Shown one piece after another: positions 32,891 to 45,149 of a stretch of 64,000 nt of DNA. Within the stretch, counting starts at the first letter, position 1. The number at the start of each line of letters is the position of its first letter. The position numbers were made by a program, and so were the translations under genes. The notes beneath the pieces are model-generated. The model was not told the origin of the DNA. It did not search any database and was given only the letters and a program-made list of their open reading frames with translations. This DNA comes from Welwitschia mirabilis (lineage: Eukaryota > Gnetophyta > Gnetopsida > Welwitschiales), in NCBI GenBank assembly GCA_051453625.1, contig JBOZIK010000001.1:142832457-142896456 (forward strand), written 5' to 3'.

Positions 32891-33340
32891 AAAAGTGTCC
32901 TATGTTTAAAGAACCTAGGGATGCCACCATTAGTGTTGTTTTAAAAGATAGAAAAAGATAAAGAAGTTCTTAATTGGAATATGAGCTACTGTCAACATAA
33001 TATTACTTAAAATTTTTAATAAATTTGGATTTGAAAACAGAATTAAACCAATAAAAATTATTTTAAAACTAGGTGAAATAACTATCAAAATACTAATTGG
33101 AATCATTAATAACTTGGTTATAAAGATAGAGGAATTATTTTATCCTATAGAAGTGGTTATCATTAAGATATAATGCACTAAAGGATATCCTTTGCTCTTA
33201 GGAAGAGCCTTTTGGAAAATAGCACATTATGTTATTAATACATGTATATGAATGATAGAATTCTGTATGGAAAATAATAAATTCATCAATGTAGTATTTG
33301 AATTAATTGAAAAGGACATGGAAAATTATTTAGATTTAGA
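32891..33340 (+). pseudogene. Gypsy aspartic protease relic of element D
   Basis: The plus strand reads KFLINLDLKTELNQ/NKFGFENRIKPIKIILKLGE, then LVIKIEELFYPIEVVII, then GYPLLLGRAFWKIAHYVINT. The pattern (KLGL..PT.ITLQLADRS, VKV..F.FPVDFVVLD, PLILGRPFLAT) is that of the Athila/Tat retropepsin. The conserved LGR box, which forms the flap-side strand, is present. The catalytic D[ST]G region upstream is not legible: KDRKR is followed by stops where it should be. It would cleave the polyprotein. Confidence 0.6.
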
Positions 33341-34025
33341 TGAACAATTTAGATCCACAACATTTATTCAACATCATCATATAGAATAAAGGCTAATAAT
33401 TTTATAACATGAAATTTTATTTAACAATCATAAAGAATGTACTAAATTATTAGAAATCATATATTCCTCCAACCCTTATAATCTTCATGATGACCTTCCA
33501 TATAACAACTTAGATGAAGAGGTAAACAAGAACTTTAAATGCCTCCTTAATTATAACTTTCAACATGTGATAGCCATTAAAAATTTACTTCATTAATATG
33601 GGTGTTACACATTAATATTAGATGAGTATTACTTCTAATGAAAATAATTACCAAATGTTTTAAAATATATCTTTCTTTGTAAAAACCCTAACAAACCTTT
33701 GATTATTAACTCTTGTACTTATTCTTTTCAGAAGAAGTTTTAGTTCAACTTGTTAACTCTAAAATTAATTCATTTTCTTGGATTTATAAATAAATTTTAA
33801 CCATCTCTTCTTTCAAAGTTTAATATAAATCTACTTGAAAAATAATTCAAAATTGATTAAACAACCATAAAATTGTCTAATAGTAATCCTTAAGAAAATA
33901 GTAAAAAAAGAAATCATTAAGTTTGTAAATACTATAATCATATCATTATAGTATAAAAAGAGACTAGAAAATGATAACTATGTATTAAATTTATAAAACT
34001 AAATGATATGATAAAGAAATATCAT
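33341..34025 (+). other. Element D protease-to-RT linker, decayed
   Basis: No motif is readable except short acidic stretches (DLDEQF, NNLDEEVNKNF). Athila/Tat elements have a linker of this kind before RT. Stops are frequent. Confidence 0.35.
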
Positions 34026-34490
34026 TATACCTTACCCTTTCTTAACCAAGTAATAGATAGAATCCTACGCAAATTTTACTATTATTTTCTTGATGGATAT
34101 ACTAATTATACTTAACTATTTATTACTAATAAAATTCAATGTAAAACAAAGTTTACCTCATTTTTTAACACCTTTGATTTTAGAAAAATGTTCTTTTATT
34201 TGTGTAATGCATGTAAAATCTTTCAACAATCCACAGTGGATATCATTTTTGATATTATTGAGGAGTCTATGAAAATATTAATGAATACCTTTTAATTTCT
34301 AATGTTTTTAATGAGCAAATGTTAAAGATATTAGAAAAAGTCCTAGATTATTACGTAGTGGTTGATCTTCAATTGAATGGATAAAAGATCTAATTTGTTA
34401 TGGGAGATGGGATGGTATTGGAATATCATATTAAACAAGTGGTCAAGCGACAAATACTAATATAAAGATCAAAAAAGTCCACTAAAATTT
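34026..34490 (+). pseudogene. Gypsy reverse transcriptase relic of element D
   Basis: The reading gives FLDGYTNYT (FLDGY at 34086-34100), then KTKFTSFFNTFDFRKMFFYLCNA and TVDIIFDIIEESMKI. These correspond to the FLDGYSGYNQI, TTFTCPFGTFAYRRMPFGLCNAP and MMSIFSDMIEE blocks of Athila/Tat RT. The catalytic [FV]MDD box should follow near 34280 but is destroyed. Two frameshifts are needed to follow the domain. The VLGH-type segment may be present as MVLEYHI near 34415. RT would copy the element RNA. Confidence 0.75.
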
Positions 34491-34859
34491 TATATCTAAG
34501 AATAAAAATTCATGATGTTTGAAACTTAATAATATTTTGGGTCTTATCAAAATAATTAACATAAATTACTTATTTTTTTCCCTTATGAACCTGTGTATAG
34601 AAAAACTTGTATTGTTCTTCTTAATGTATGCTATAATTATTATAAAATTATCTATTAACTTAAGGTCATTAGTTTTAATGAATATATTTACTATATGTTA
34701 GCATAATTAGAACATATTAATGAGAAATGAATGCATGATATCCATAAATGAGTCATCTAAAAAGCCTAAATCAAATTTCCTCATAATAAAAAATATCATA
34801 TCCAAATCCTTTAAACCTATTCATTTGGTTCTTTTATCTAATATTTGAGTACATATATG
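34491..34859 (+). other. Deleted RNase H/integrase interval of element D
   Basis: Only about 370 bp separate the RT and integrase C-terminal relics, where an intact element has well over 1.5 kb. No HHCC or DDE motif is seen. Two 60-codon frames here are Leu/Ile/Tyr-rich and not convincing. Confidence 0.45.
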
Positions 34860-34985
34860 TCATAACAAATAGACTTATAAATTTGCAAGTCCTTATTATA
34901 TTGTCAAAGTACATCTTAATGGTTCTATTGAGATTTGTAACTTAAACATAATAAAAGTAAATGAACAATTGTTAAAGCTATTTTG
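34860..34985 (+). pseudogene. Gypsy integrase C-terminal relic of element D
   Basis: The plus strand reads FASPYYIVKVHLNGSIEICNLN, then IIKVNEQLLKLF. This is the GP[FY].V..V.P.GA.E(I/L)......F.VNGQRLKP pattern that closes the Athila/Tat polyprotein. It marks the 3' end of element D pol. Confidence 0.7.
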
Positions 34986-34999
34986 ATCACTTATGATTA

Positions 35000-37900
35000 T
35001 TATCATACCATGAATATGATTTAAGAAATTGACTTAGATAATTCTCTTAACCAAGAGAGTTATCTTTCCTTTTTCATCATCTAAATAATTTCTCCAAGGG
35101 ACATTTTAGTTGAGTTATCTTACTATTTGATTGTCTATTCACTTGGTATTATGATAAATTTTATTTAAGTCTTCATAAAAGTACCTCTTTACTTAGAAAA
35201 TTTATAATGATAAAGATTAGATTTCATCCAATCTAAAACATTTTCCTGTCTATGAACTTCAATGTCTATGCTAGTTCTATTTAACTATTAAATATGTTAA
35301 ATTGAATACTTATTTTTATATTTGTACTTTATTCATTTATAATTCCAATGATCAACCAATGTTTTAAGAATGAGGAATGTAAGTAAATTCATAAAATAAA
35401 ATGTTAAAATTAGAGAAAAACATATGTATCGATATAACTCTTATGAATTTCATTTTGTTCTATCACAAGCATGCTAGGGGAGATGTTTCTTAGAGGGTTC
35501 CTCTTCTAATATGATATAGTACCTATGGAAATCACATTAGAGAGTTATTTTGCCATGATCTAGCTTAATATTACAAGTTATTAATCTCTTATTAGTGGTT
35601 GTAATCCTGTTTTCATGACGAATAGTAATTTTTAACACCTCATTGACTTGATTTATATAACTTTAAATCCATGATTTAAAGATAATATCAGAACATATTA
35701 ATCATTAGATAATGCAATCACAATGTTTTAATGTAATTATAGCTTATGCTTAAATTAATTATAGTCTTAGTATTATATTAATGCTTTACAAAATAAACAT
35801 TAGATTTTTTTATAGTTATTATTCTTATCACATGATGTTTTATGTTATTTAGTACTAAATAATTTATCTTTAATATGAAGATTTTTTAAGGTTAATGTTA
35901 AGGGATCTTGTGCACTTAGGATTTAGGATAAAGTAGTAAATCTTCTTTATGTTTCTATGTGTTCATTTCTCATTTTAACATTTTTATCATGTTTATTTTT
36001 GTTATATGACATTTATTTACAAATTTAATCTTAAATTTTATAATACTAATACAATTTCTTACTTTTATTTTCGTCTTTAGCACTTGAATAATTCATTATT
36101 TGACTTGAATTTAATCATACTCATTTCTTTTTATCACTAGGTATTTACATCATATTTTTATTCCTCAACCCATGATGTATTCCATCATGAAAATCTTCCT
36201 CATTTCATACGTTCTTGGGTGATTTTCTTAGGCACTAAGGTTTGATCACTACTCACTTATATGCCTTTTTTCTTAGATGTATTCTTAGTTTTCAATATCC
36301 TTAATCAAATTTTTGTCTTTTTTTAACTACTTCTTATTAATCTTTAACACATGATTTAGTTCTTTCAAGCCTTTTGGACTTCTCTTTATTAATATTTATA
36401 AGGTTTTAGAGAATTATAGGGAATTATCAAGATTTAAAATCTAAAATTTTAAGTTTCTTGACTTATATCTCTTCATCTTGCTAAGTTTAATAATACTATT
36501 CTCTCATATCATCTAATTGAGAAACCTATGTCATAGATCATAAGAAACTTTGTTTGAGGAACCTAGATAATAAATCTAAAGTACTTAATTTAACTCATTT
36601 ATTATACTTTGATATTTTTTTACTCCTTATTCTCTATTTTCTTACTTAAAAGTAATTCATCCCCCTATCATCTAGATGAATCCAAATAGTGAGTATTTTT
36701 TAGTATTATCTTTAAGTTGAATTTGAAAGAAATATGGGCCACTAAATTTTCATTGTTGGTCATCCTAGGATGTTTGTCAAAATCCTACATTCCTATAATA
36801 GATCCATAGCCAAGCTCTCTTTATTTTTACTTTTCTTTCATTCTTCATCATTCTAATAACTTTATAATTCTTTAACCTATTGACACTTAGTCTCATCTTT
36901 ATGCACCTATCTCTTGACATTATATTCACATGGGTTTTTACTCTAGAGTTAAATTTTTTTTTGTTCCATACATATGANNNNNNNNNNNNNNNNNNNNNNN
37001 NNNNNNNNNNNNNNNNNNNNNNNNNNNNNNNNNNNNNNNNNNNNNNNNNNNNNNNNNNNNNNNNNNNNNNNNNNNNNATGATAATCTTCCTCATTACATA
37101 TGTTCTTTGGTGATTTTCTTAGGCATTAAGGTTTGATTGGTACTCACTTATACACCTTTTTTCTCAGATTTATTCTTAGTTTTCAATATCCTTAACTAAA
37201 TTTTTGTCTTTCTTTGACTCTTTTTTATTAATCTTCAACTCATGAGTTAGTTCTTTCAAGCCTTTTGGACTTATCTTTATTAATATTTATAATGTTTTAG
37301 AGAATTATATAGGATTTTTAAGATTTAAGATCTAAAATTTTAAGTTTCTTGACTTCTATCTCTTCATCTTGCTAAGTTTAATAATATTATTCTCTCATAT
37401 CATCTGATTGAGAAACCTATGTCATAAATCTTAAGAACTTTGTTTGAGAAACCTTGACCATAAATCTTAATTACTTAATTTGAATCATTTATTAAACTTT
37501 GATATTTTTTTACTTCTTATTTTCTATTTTCTTGCTTAAAAGTCATTCATCCCCTTAATCATCCAGATGAGTCCAAATAGTGAGTATTTTTTTAATATTA
37601 TCTTTAAGTTGAATTTGAAAGAAATATGGACCACTAAATTTTCACTATTGATCATCCTAGAATGTTTGTCAAAATCCTACATTCCTATAATAGATCCATA
37701 GCCAAGCTCTCTTTTTATTTACTTTTCTTTAATTTTTCATCATTCTAATAACTTTATAATTCTTTAACCTACTAGCACTTAGTCTCATATTTATGCACCT
37801 ATCTCTTGACACTAGATTCACATGGATTTTTACTCTAGAGTTAAATTTTTTCTTGTTCCATACATATGAGATGTGTTTTCTATTTTCATTTTATATTTAC

Positions 37901-38294
37901 TTTTTTTTTTTCATTTTATATCCTTTTAAGATGTACTTTATGCATAGTACTATCAATTTTTTATTACCATCATTTTGGTTTAAATGATATATTATTTCAT
38001 AGTGTATTTTATGAGATATAAGTAATTTTAATTAGGCCTTATTATAAACTACTAAATTTTAACTCTTATTTCATAATTGAATTTTAAAAATTTATAATCA
38101 AAATAACTAGGTTCACATATTCTACCTTTTTACCATCTTAGAATTTACATCTATAGCCTTAATTTCAAAGGTAAATAAAAAAGTCTTATAAATTTCATAT
38201 CACTTCTTATATACATGTCATTTTTCCTTTTTTCTTTTCTATTTTTCACATAGTTTGAAAAACATTTATTCAACTAGAAGAGGTAGGAGTATAT
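35000..38294. other. Unassigned, probably element D 3' sequence
   Basis: No coding motif. The stretch follows the end of gypsy pol, so a decayed post-pol region and LTR would be expected here, but I cannot place LTR ends. It holds overlap pair 36187-37869, two TCATCTAGATGA-type palindromes, and T-rich tracts near 37900. Confidence 0.4.
36187..37869. repeat. Gap-flanking overlap 8 (791 bp, 100 N, 792 bp)
   Basis: 36187-36977 and 37078-37869 begin ATGA.AATCTTCCTCATT and end TTGTTCCATACATATGA, both flush with the 100-N run 36978-37077. Confidence 0.95.
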
Positions 38295-39574
38295 TGTTTG
38301 AGTTATATTTTGCTAAGTTGATGTTAAACTGACATTTTTTGTTATAGAAAAATGTGTTTTATTTGTTGCAGAAAATATAAATCCTTGTAGGTTAGAAGTT
38401 AAAATGTTTTGTCACAAACTTTATTTGAACCTAACAAGTTTTATACCCTTAAAGTAATCGATTAGATTCCTAAATAATCAATCAAACCTATACCATGAAA
38501 TGTCAAAGATAGACTACTAATGGGTCAATTAAATTCCTAAGTAATTAATTGGACTTGTGCAACAAATTTATTACATCTAATTATCAATTATTTTATTGAA
38601 TTCTAGAGGATTCCATCAATCTAGAGTGAAAGGCTTTCATTTTTTCTGATCAAGGAGTTGATTGAATACCTGAGGTATTAACCAAACCTAGGTTATAAAT
38701 ATTGTTCTACATTTTCTTAGACATGGACTCAACTAGAATAAAACATAGTTGACCATACATCCAATTAACTAAGTCCTAAGGGATCAACTAGACATAGAAC
38801 CATAACAAACTTGGGTTAATTGGAAAACATGGATGTAGCCAACTTTAGTAAAAATACTTAATGGGATCGACTGGACATTTTAATGGGTTAACTAGTAGTG
38901 ATGGTAATAAGATTTTTTAGCTATTTGACGTTTTATTTTTATCCATTGAAAAATCTATTATACTTGTAAAACCGTAGAATGTTTATCCCACATATTTGTT
39001 AGCCCTTTAAATTATTAAAATAACTTTTAAAACACCTTTTAAAAAACTTTTCAACATACTTTCTATCTAATCAAAGATAAAAAAACATCTTTTATTATCA
39101 TCTGTACTTAGTTAATTAGTTTGCACTATATGTACATGAATTGAACTATCATTTCAAGAAATGTATCTATATCATTAGTGTACTTCATATCTAGTGGAAC
39201 CTATGCATTAAAACATGCTATTATCAGTAAAAAGCATTCTCTCTAAAGATTGAGACTTAGCCTCTAAAAAATCTAATTGTAAAAGGTTATAGGTAAACTT
39301 GGAATACCTAGAAAGTGATTAATGAAGATCCAAATTAGGATTGAGTAGAAGGTAGTTGCTGAGAGTGGAGTAGGAAATTTTCCAAACCACTATAAATCTT
39401 GTGTCTATATTTCTAGTATTTTGTGCTTTTAGTTATCTCTGTTTTAGATTAATTTTTGTATTTCATATGCACAAATATCTTTCAGTTTTCAATACTTATC
39501 AATATAGCTTTGGAGGTTATTTATTTTTAAATCCTATTCATCCCTCTCCCCTCTTTAGGATTCTAGATCCTTCA
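38295..39574 (+). repeat. 5' LTR of element E
   Basis: Starts TGTTTGAGTTATATTTTGC and ends GATCCTTCA, then PBS. It aligns along its length with 48507-51066 and more loosely with the element A LTR. The U3 part (38450-38900) holds repeated GATTGA/GTTAA/GTTGACC words. The TATA-like CTATAAAT is at 39390-39397. Confidence 0.85.
39390..39397 (+). promoter_or_regulatory. TATA-like box of element E 5' LTR
   Basis: CACTATAAATCTTGTGT. The same CACTATAAATCATGCAT is at 50879-50895 in the 3' LTR, and CACTATAAATCCTGTGT is in the element A LTR. Confidence 0.55.
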
Positions 39575-39576
39575 TT

Positions 39577-39588
39577 TAGTATTAGAAC
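39577..39588 (+). other. Primer-binding site of element E
   Basis: TTTAGTATTAGAACTAGG directly follows the LTR end and differs from TTTGGTATCAGAGCTAGG by three transitions. The site is complementary to the initiator-Met tRNA 3' end. Confidence 0.7.
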
Positions 39589-39639
39589 TAGGCAGAGTCA
39601 TTAGTAGATCATAAAAATCTAGACTATTGAACCTTGAAT

Positions 39640-40480
39640 ATAAGTAATCCTTCATATGAATTTTCCACTAGAAGATTACCCATGTTTGATGGGATAAACT
39701 ATGCCTACTAGAAGGATTGTATGAGAATAATTCATAGATCCTTAAATGTAGATATAGAAGAAGTAATCGACAATGGATACATTATCCCCATACTTTCCAA
39801 GAATAATATTAATGGAAACATAATAGTAATAGAAAAATCTTGAGATCAATGGACCCTCATCAACAAAGTCAAGGCTATCCTACATGTCCATGCTCTTAAT
39901 GCAATTTTCTATTTAGTATGTGTAGATAAGCTAAAAAAGATCATGAAATATGAACATTCTAAAGAATTTTTGGATATTCTTGAAATAGAACATGAAGACA
40001 CTCCTATTGTAAAGCAAGAAAACCTATAAATGCTTAATTTCAAGTTTGAAGACATTCGCATGAAAGAAAAGGAGATACTTCAAGAGTTTTTTGCTATACT
40101 AATAGATATTAGAAATTCTATGATAAGTCTAAGTGAAATAATAAATGAAGAAAAGGCTATTTAAAATGTTTCAAGATATCTCCCAAAATAATTTAAGCCC
40201 AAGGTCATAGTCACCGAAGAAAGCAAGAACATTAATTAAATTATAATTCAAGAACTTTAAGGTAATCTTCAAACCTATGACTTGAAATTTACTAAATATA
40301 AAAAGAAAAGTATTGTTTTAAGAAATATGCAAGAAGAATATACATCTAAAAAAATCAGACAAAGACCTTGATGAAGATGAATTTTTTCTTTTAGCAAGGA
40401 GATTCAAAAGCTTCTTACATAAAAGAAAGAAAGAAGGTGAATCAAGCAAATGATCAAAGAGGGATCATTCGAAACTCAGA
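39640..40480 (+). pseudogene. Gag core relic of element E
   Basis: The plus strand starts with SYEFSTRRLPMFDGINYAY, where the next codon, normally Trp, is a stop. The [PR].FDG.NY..WK motif opens copia Gag proteins. Later segments include ALNAIFYLVCVDKLKK, IEHEDTPIVKQENL, LNFKFEDIRMKEKEILQEFF and DIRNSMISLSE, which follow the Gag helical core. Stops at several Gln/Trp positions and at least one frameshift break it. Gag would assemble the particle. Confidence 0.75.
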
Positions 40481-40565
40481 AGAAATTAAGAAAAAAAATG
40501 AAGATCAAATGCTATGTTTGTAAGAGTTATAAAGATGTTGCAAATGAATGTTCAAAAAATAAAAG
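40481..40565 (+). pseudogene. Zinc-knuckle remnant of element E gag
   Basis: The plus strand reads KCYVCKSYKDVANECSKNK. The C-X2-C-X4-H-X4-C spacing is exact, but the histidine is Asp (GAT in place of CAT/CAC). One zinc ligand is thus lost and RNA packaging would be impaired. Confidence 0.75.
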
Positions 40566-41290
40566 AAATAAAAGGAAATCAAAGACATCTTTCTTCATTT
40601 CCATATAGAACAAGACAGATGAAGAGGATGATAGTAACTCAAGAAAACAATTAGATATAGATAAAAGACTTTCTTTTATGGCAATAGTCCTTTTTACAAA
40701 TAACTTACCTTGTCATTAAAACTAGATGATATAGATATTATTGAAGAAGATTAAAATGAGCTTGAAGACATCTACTAAGCTCTTTACTTATAATGCAAAG
40801 AATTGGCAAAATATATCAATGATCTAAATAAGACAGTAAAAGTTCTAACTAAGGAAAAGGAATAATTGGAGATGAAGTACAAGATGGTTTAAATTAAAAA
40901 CCCAAAACTTAATTAAGAGGTAAAAAGCTTATCTCATTTTGTAAAAAATTTTTTAGATAGTTTAAGTAAAATGAAATAGATGCTTACGATATGAAGACCA
41001 GTTCATGATAAGAAAGGTATTGGATCCATTTCTTGAAGACTACAACATCAACCAAATTAGGTAACATTGCAAAATAATTATTAAAAAAAATTACATGTCA
41101 TTTTTATAATAAGTCAAGACATTCTAAATTATTTTTTAATGCTAGAAAACTAATGGTATTTTTAAATTTTATTAGTACTTTTCCTTTCAAATTTATCCTA
41201 AGGAGATGTATACCACAATAATCTAAATGAACTAAGTGGATAAGAGCTGATAATTTGAAAAGCCTTTTAAACTAAATAACTTTTAAGGTA
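40566..41290 (+). pseudogene. Gag C-terminal acidic and coiled-coil region of element E
   Basis: An acidic stretch (NKTDEEDDSNSRKQLDIDK, near 40610-40670) leads into FMAIVLF. A heptad-like segment, CKELAKYINDLNKTVKVLTK, follows near 40797-40856. This is the same order as in element C (acidic linker, then coiled coil before the protease) and typical of Sirevirus-like Gag. Interrupted by stops. Confidence 0.55.
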
Positions 41291-41640
41291 TCAAATAAAA
41301 CTAGTTGATACTTGGATAGTGGTTTCTTTTAATACATGATAGGTAATGAGAGTCAATATTTCAGTATTTGGATGATTTGGATGGAGGAGAGGTAACTTTG
41401 ATAATAATAGTAGAGTAAAGATTAAAGGAATTAAATGCATCGATGGAGGTAACATGCCTAAAATAAATAAGGTTTTATATGTAAATAATCTTAAGCATAA
41501 TTTTCTTAGTATTAGTCAAATTTGTGATAAAGAATACAAAGTTATTTTTAATAGAAAAAGTATAAAGTTAAACATGAAAAAATAAATGATATTATTCTCA
41601 AGGAAAATATAATAGATAATGTTTACAACATTGATCAGTA
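41291..41640 (+). pseudogene. Protease and pre-integrase linker relic of element E
   Basis: The reading gives YLDSGFF*YMIGNESQYF (DSG kept, the following Cys/Ser/Arg altered), with one frameshift before the EVTF.D block. Then KINKVLYVNNLKHNFLSISQ and ICDKEYKVIFNRK follow at about 41463-41570. The catalytic aspartate is kept. The protease would have cleaved Gag-Pol. Confidence 0.8.
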
Positions 41641-42490
41641 TTTTTTTTCATGTTATCTTTGTCATGTAAATTAAGAAGTACTATGGCACTAACAATTAGG
41701 AAATGTGAATTATAATCATCGCAAAATAATTATTAAAAATAAAATTTCAAAAGGAATTTCCAATATTAACATTGAAAAACATAAGCTTTGTGATGCATGT
41801 CAAGAAGGAAAACAAGTTAGGACTTTTTACAAAAGTAAAAATTTAGCCTCCACAATCTTATTTACATGAGATTGATGGGTCTAGTTCAAAAAAAGTCTAG
41901 GAGAAAAAAGTTATTTCTTAATTATAGTTGATGACTACTTAAGATTTACTTGGGTTTCTTTATTAGGCAATAAAATTAAGACTTATAAAAGTTGTATTAA
42001 AATTTGTAATAAAATCCAACATAAGAAAGAAGACAAATTAAAAGAATTAGAAGTAATTATAGAGGAGAATTTAAAAACCATCTATTTAAAAATTATTATA
42101 TAGACAATGACATAGAACATTAATTCTTAGCCCTAAAGATGCATCAACAAAATGGAATTTCTGAGAGAAAAAACCAAGTCCTCCAAGAAATGTCTAGAAC
42201 AATGTTAAATGATAAGGAGGTTTATAAAAATTTTTAGGCTAAATAGTAAGAACTACTATAAATAGAGTATACCTAAGACCAAAAATGGATAAGAATCACC
42301 ATGATCTTTAGAAAGGAAAAAAACCAAATGTTTCATATTTTAAAGTCTTTGGATGTAAGTGATTTATATTAAAAGATAGAGAACAATCAAATAAATTTAA
42401 GTCAAAGGATAATGAAGAAATATTTTTGGGATATTTAACTAGAACTAGAACCTATTCAATAAATTAAGTCTAACTATGGAAGAATATATA
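41641..42490 (+). pseudogene. Integrase relic of element E (first assembled copy)
   Basis: The pre-integrase zinc segment reads ISNINIEKHKLCDACQEGKQ after LGNVNYNHRK. The core starts SLGEKSYFLIIVDDYLRFTW near 41895-41955, where the VDDYSRFTW block holds the first catalytic aspartate. EI.RTMLND-like sequence near 42190-42215 and SYFKVFGCK...EEIFLGYLTRTRTYS (42330-42450) close the domain. Several frameshifts. It would integrate the DNA copy. Confidence 0.8.
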
Positions 42491-42739
42491 CATTTTTAAA
42501 TAGATTATTTTAGCATAAGAATTCTTTCTTCAAATGGTGAAGAAAATCTAACTCCAAGTACTTTCATAATAAAAGAAGTTTTAACTAAAAAAGGAAGTAG
42601 AGCCAATGTAAGAGATTACTTTTAAAATGTTCAAAGAACTAAAAGTTCATCCATTAGGATCAATCATTAGAGATGTTAGCTTAAAGATTAAAAGAAGAAA
42701 ATCTCTTAAACGTTTTGTGTGCATATTTATTATGTGTGT

Positions 42740-43460
42740 TAAATTAAACTTAAAAAGTTTGAAGAGGTAGAATCTCATGAAGAATAAATGGTGATCATAC
42801 ACGATTAGCTAGCTCCAACAATTCAAAACAAATAATGTTTGGAAAGTTGTTGAAAAACCAAAAGATCAAAATGTTATTGGAAAAAAATGAATTTTTAGGA
42901 ATAAGTGTAATGAACAAAAGAAATTTAATTAAACATAAAATAAGATTAGTCGCCACAGCCAGATTAAAGAAATAGATGTAAGTGACACTTTTGCTCTATT
43001 AGCTAGGGTCAATGGCATTATAATGTTTCTATCGTATGCATCCTTTAAGAACATTAAAATTTATCAAATGGATGTGAAAAGTTCCTTTGTAAATGGAACT
43101 CTTAATAAATACATTTATGTGGAACAACCTCAAGGGTTTATAGATCCACATAAACCAAACCACATATATAGACTTAAAAAGGTTTTGTATAGATTAAAAT
43201 AAGCTCCAAGGCCTTGGTATGAAAATTTAGATACATTTTTCAATGAAAATGGTTATAATTGTGGAACTGTGGATAAAATATTATTTGTTAAAAATCTGAA
43301 AAAGGACTTTATTATTATTCAAGTTTATGTAGATGACATAATCTTTGGAGCCTTAAGTAAAGTTCTCTCGAAAGAATTCACTAGCATTATGATAATATAT
43401 TTTGAAATTAGTATACTTGGTGAGGTTTATATGTTTCTTAATCTCTAAATAAAACTACAA
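42740..43460 (+). pseudogene. Reverse transcriptase relic of element E (first assembled copy)
   Basis: Blocks in order: FKNIKIYQMDVKSSFVNGTL, then YVEQPQGFIDPHKPNH, then LKKVLYRLK with a stop, then APRPWYENL, then the catalytic box IIQVYVDDIIFGA (YVDD from 43326). The stop at 43200-43202 is TAA where the second copy has CAA (Gln), a C-to-T change. Metal-binding aspartates are intact. The upstream part (42850-43050) is frameshifted. Polymerase of a copia element. Confidence 0.9.
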
Positions 43461-43539
43461 AACATGGAATTTTCATATCTTAATTCAAATACATAAGGGA
43501 TTTGATTAAATAATTTGAATAGAGAATGCAAGATCAACT

Positions 43540-43956
43540 AACACACTTATGTCAATTTCTTATAAGGCCAGCCTTAATGAACATTAAAAATATATAGATT
43601 AAAAACGTTATGAAAGTTTGATAGAAAGTCTATTGTATCTAACTACAAGTGGAATTAATATAATATTCAATGTTACCATGTACACTAGATATCAAATTCA
43701 ACCAAAGGAATCACACCTTTAAGCTATTAAAAGGATCATAAGATACATAAAAGATACAAGTGACTATGGATTATGGTATTCTACAAAGACATCCTTTGAA
43801 CCTGCAAGCTTTAGTGATGTTGATTGGGCTAGGTATAAAGATCATAAAAAAGCACTAGTGGCAATTACATTCTTTTAGAATCATGCCTAGTAGGATGGAC
43901 AAATGAAAAACAAAGCTCTATCTCCCTTTCTACAACAAAAGTAGAGTATATAGTAG
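43540..43956 (+). pseudogene. RNase H relic of element E (first assembled copy)
   Basis: The reading gives YESLIESLLYLTTSGINIIF, then RYQIQPKESHL, a stop, then IKRIIRYIKDTSDYGLWYS, then FEPASFSDVDWARYKDHKK. These are the RT-RNase H connection and the FSDADWAG start of RNase H. It is cut by the gap at 43957. Stops and one frameshift are present. Confidence 0.85.
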
Positions 43957-44056
43957 NNNNNNNNNNNNNNNNNNNNNNNNNNNNNNNNNNNNNNNNNNNN
44001 NNNNNNNNNNNNNNNNNNNNNNNNNNNNNNNNNNNNNNNNNNNNNNNNNNNNNNNN

Positions 44057-44890
44057 GTCCCATGGCACCAACAATTAGTACATGTGAAGTATAACCATCT
44101 CAAAATAATTATTAAAAATAAAATTGTAAAAGGAATTTCCAATATTAACATTGAAAAACATAGGCTTTGTGATGCATGTCAAGAAGAAAAACAAGTTAGG
44201 ACTTTTTACAAAAGTAAGAATCTAGCCTCCACAATCATGGCTCTTGAGCTTATTTACATGAGCTTGATGGATCTAGTTCAAAAAAAAGTCTAGGAGAAAA
44301 AGGTTATTTCTTAATTATAGTTGATGACTACTTAAGATTTACTTGGGTTTCTTTCTTAGGTAATAAAATTAAAGCTTATAAAAGTTGTATTAAAATTTTC
44401 AATAAAATCCAAAATGAGAAAAGTCACACAATTAAAAGAATTAGAAGTAATCATAGAGGAGAATTTAAAAACCATCTATTTGAAAATTATTATGTAGTTA
44501 ATGATATGGAACATTAATTATCAGCCCAAAAGATGCATCAAAAAAATGGAATTGCTGAGAGAAAAAACCAAGTCCTCTAAGAAATAACTAGAATAATGTT
44601 AAATGATAAGGAGGTTTATAAAAATTTTTAGGCTAAAGCAGTAATAACTACTATAAATAGAGTATACCTAAGATAAAAAATGGATACGAATTACTATGAG
44701 ATTTAGAAAGGAAAAAAAACCAAATGTTTCATATTTTAAAGTCTTTGGAAGTAAGTGATTTATATTAAAAGATAGAGAACACTCAAGTAAATTTAAATCA
44801 AAGGCTGATGAAGAAATATTTTTGGGATATTTAACTAGAACTAGAACTTGTTCAATAAATGAAGTCTAACTATGGAAGAATATATACATT
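44057..44890 (+). pseudogene. Integrase relic of element E (second assembled copy)
   Basis: An open stretch (44084-44293) includes ISNINIEKHRLCDACQEEKQ and then RTFYKSKNLASTIMALELIY, so the CxxC and downstream residues are better kept than in the first copy. The core block (YFLIIVDDYLRFTWVS) follows near 44305-44355, with frame changes after it. Very probably the same locus as 41678-42490 from the other haplotype. Confidence 0.8.
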
Positions 44891-45149
44891 TTTAAATAGA
44901 TTATTTTAGCATAAGAGTTCTTTCTTTGAATGGTGAAGAAAATCTAACTCTGAGTACTTTCATAATAAAAGAAGTTTTAACTAAAAAGGAAGTAAAGCCA
45001 ATGTAAGAGATTACTTTTAAAATTTTCAAAGAACTAAAAGATCATACATTAGGATTGATCATTAGAGATGTTAGCTTAAATATTAAAAGAAGAAACTATC
45101 TTAAACATTATGTGTGCACATTTATTATGCCTCTTAAATTAAACCTAAA

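Larger units (their letters stand above)
31239..35000 (+). mobile_element. Element D: collapsed Ty3/gypsy (Athila/Tat-like) retrotransposon
   Basis: Gag, protease, RT and the integrase C-terminus follow in gypsy order on the plus strand. The spacing between RT and the integrase end is far too short, so RNase H and the integrase core are deleted. No 5' LTR or PBS is visible: the element seems cut at its left side where element C begins. A short (AATTT)n run lies at 31321-31350. All frames are broken. Confidence 0.65.

Noticed and set aside
31700-33340. An integrated plant pararetrovirus in place of a gypsy element
   Set aside because: The Gag KAKNWL-type motif, the LGR protease box and an integrase C-terminus (GPY..V..P.GA.E type) point to Ty3/gypsy; pararetroviruses lack integrase, and no movement-protein-like segment was seen.
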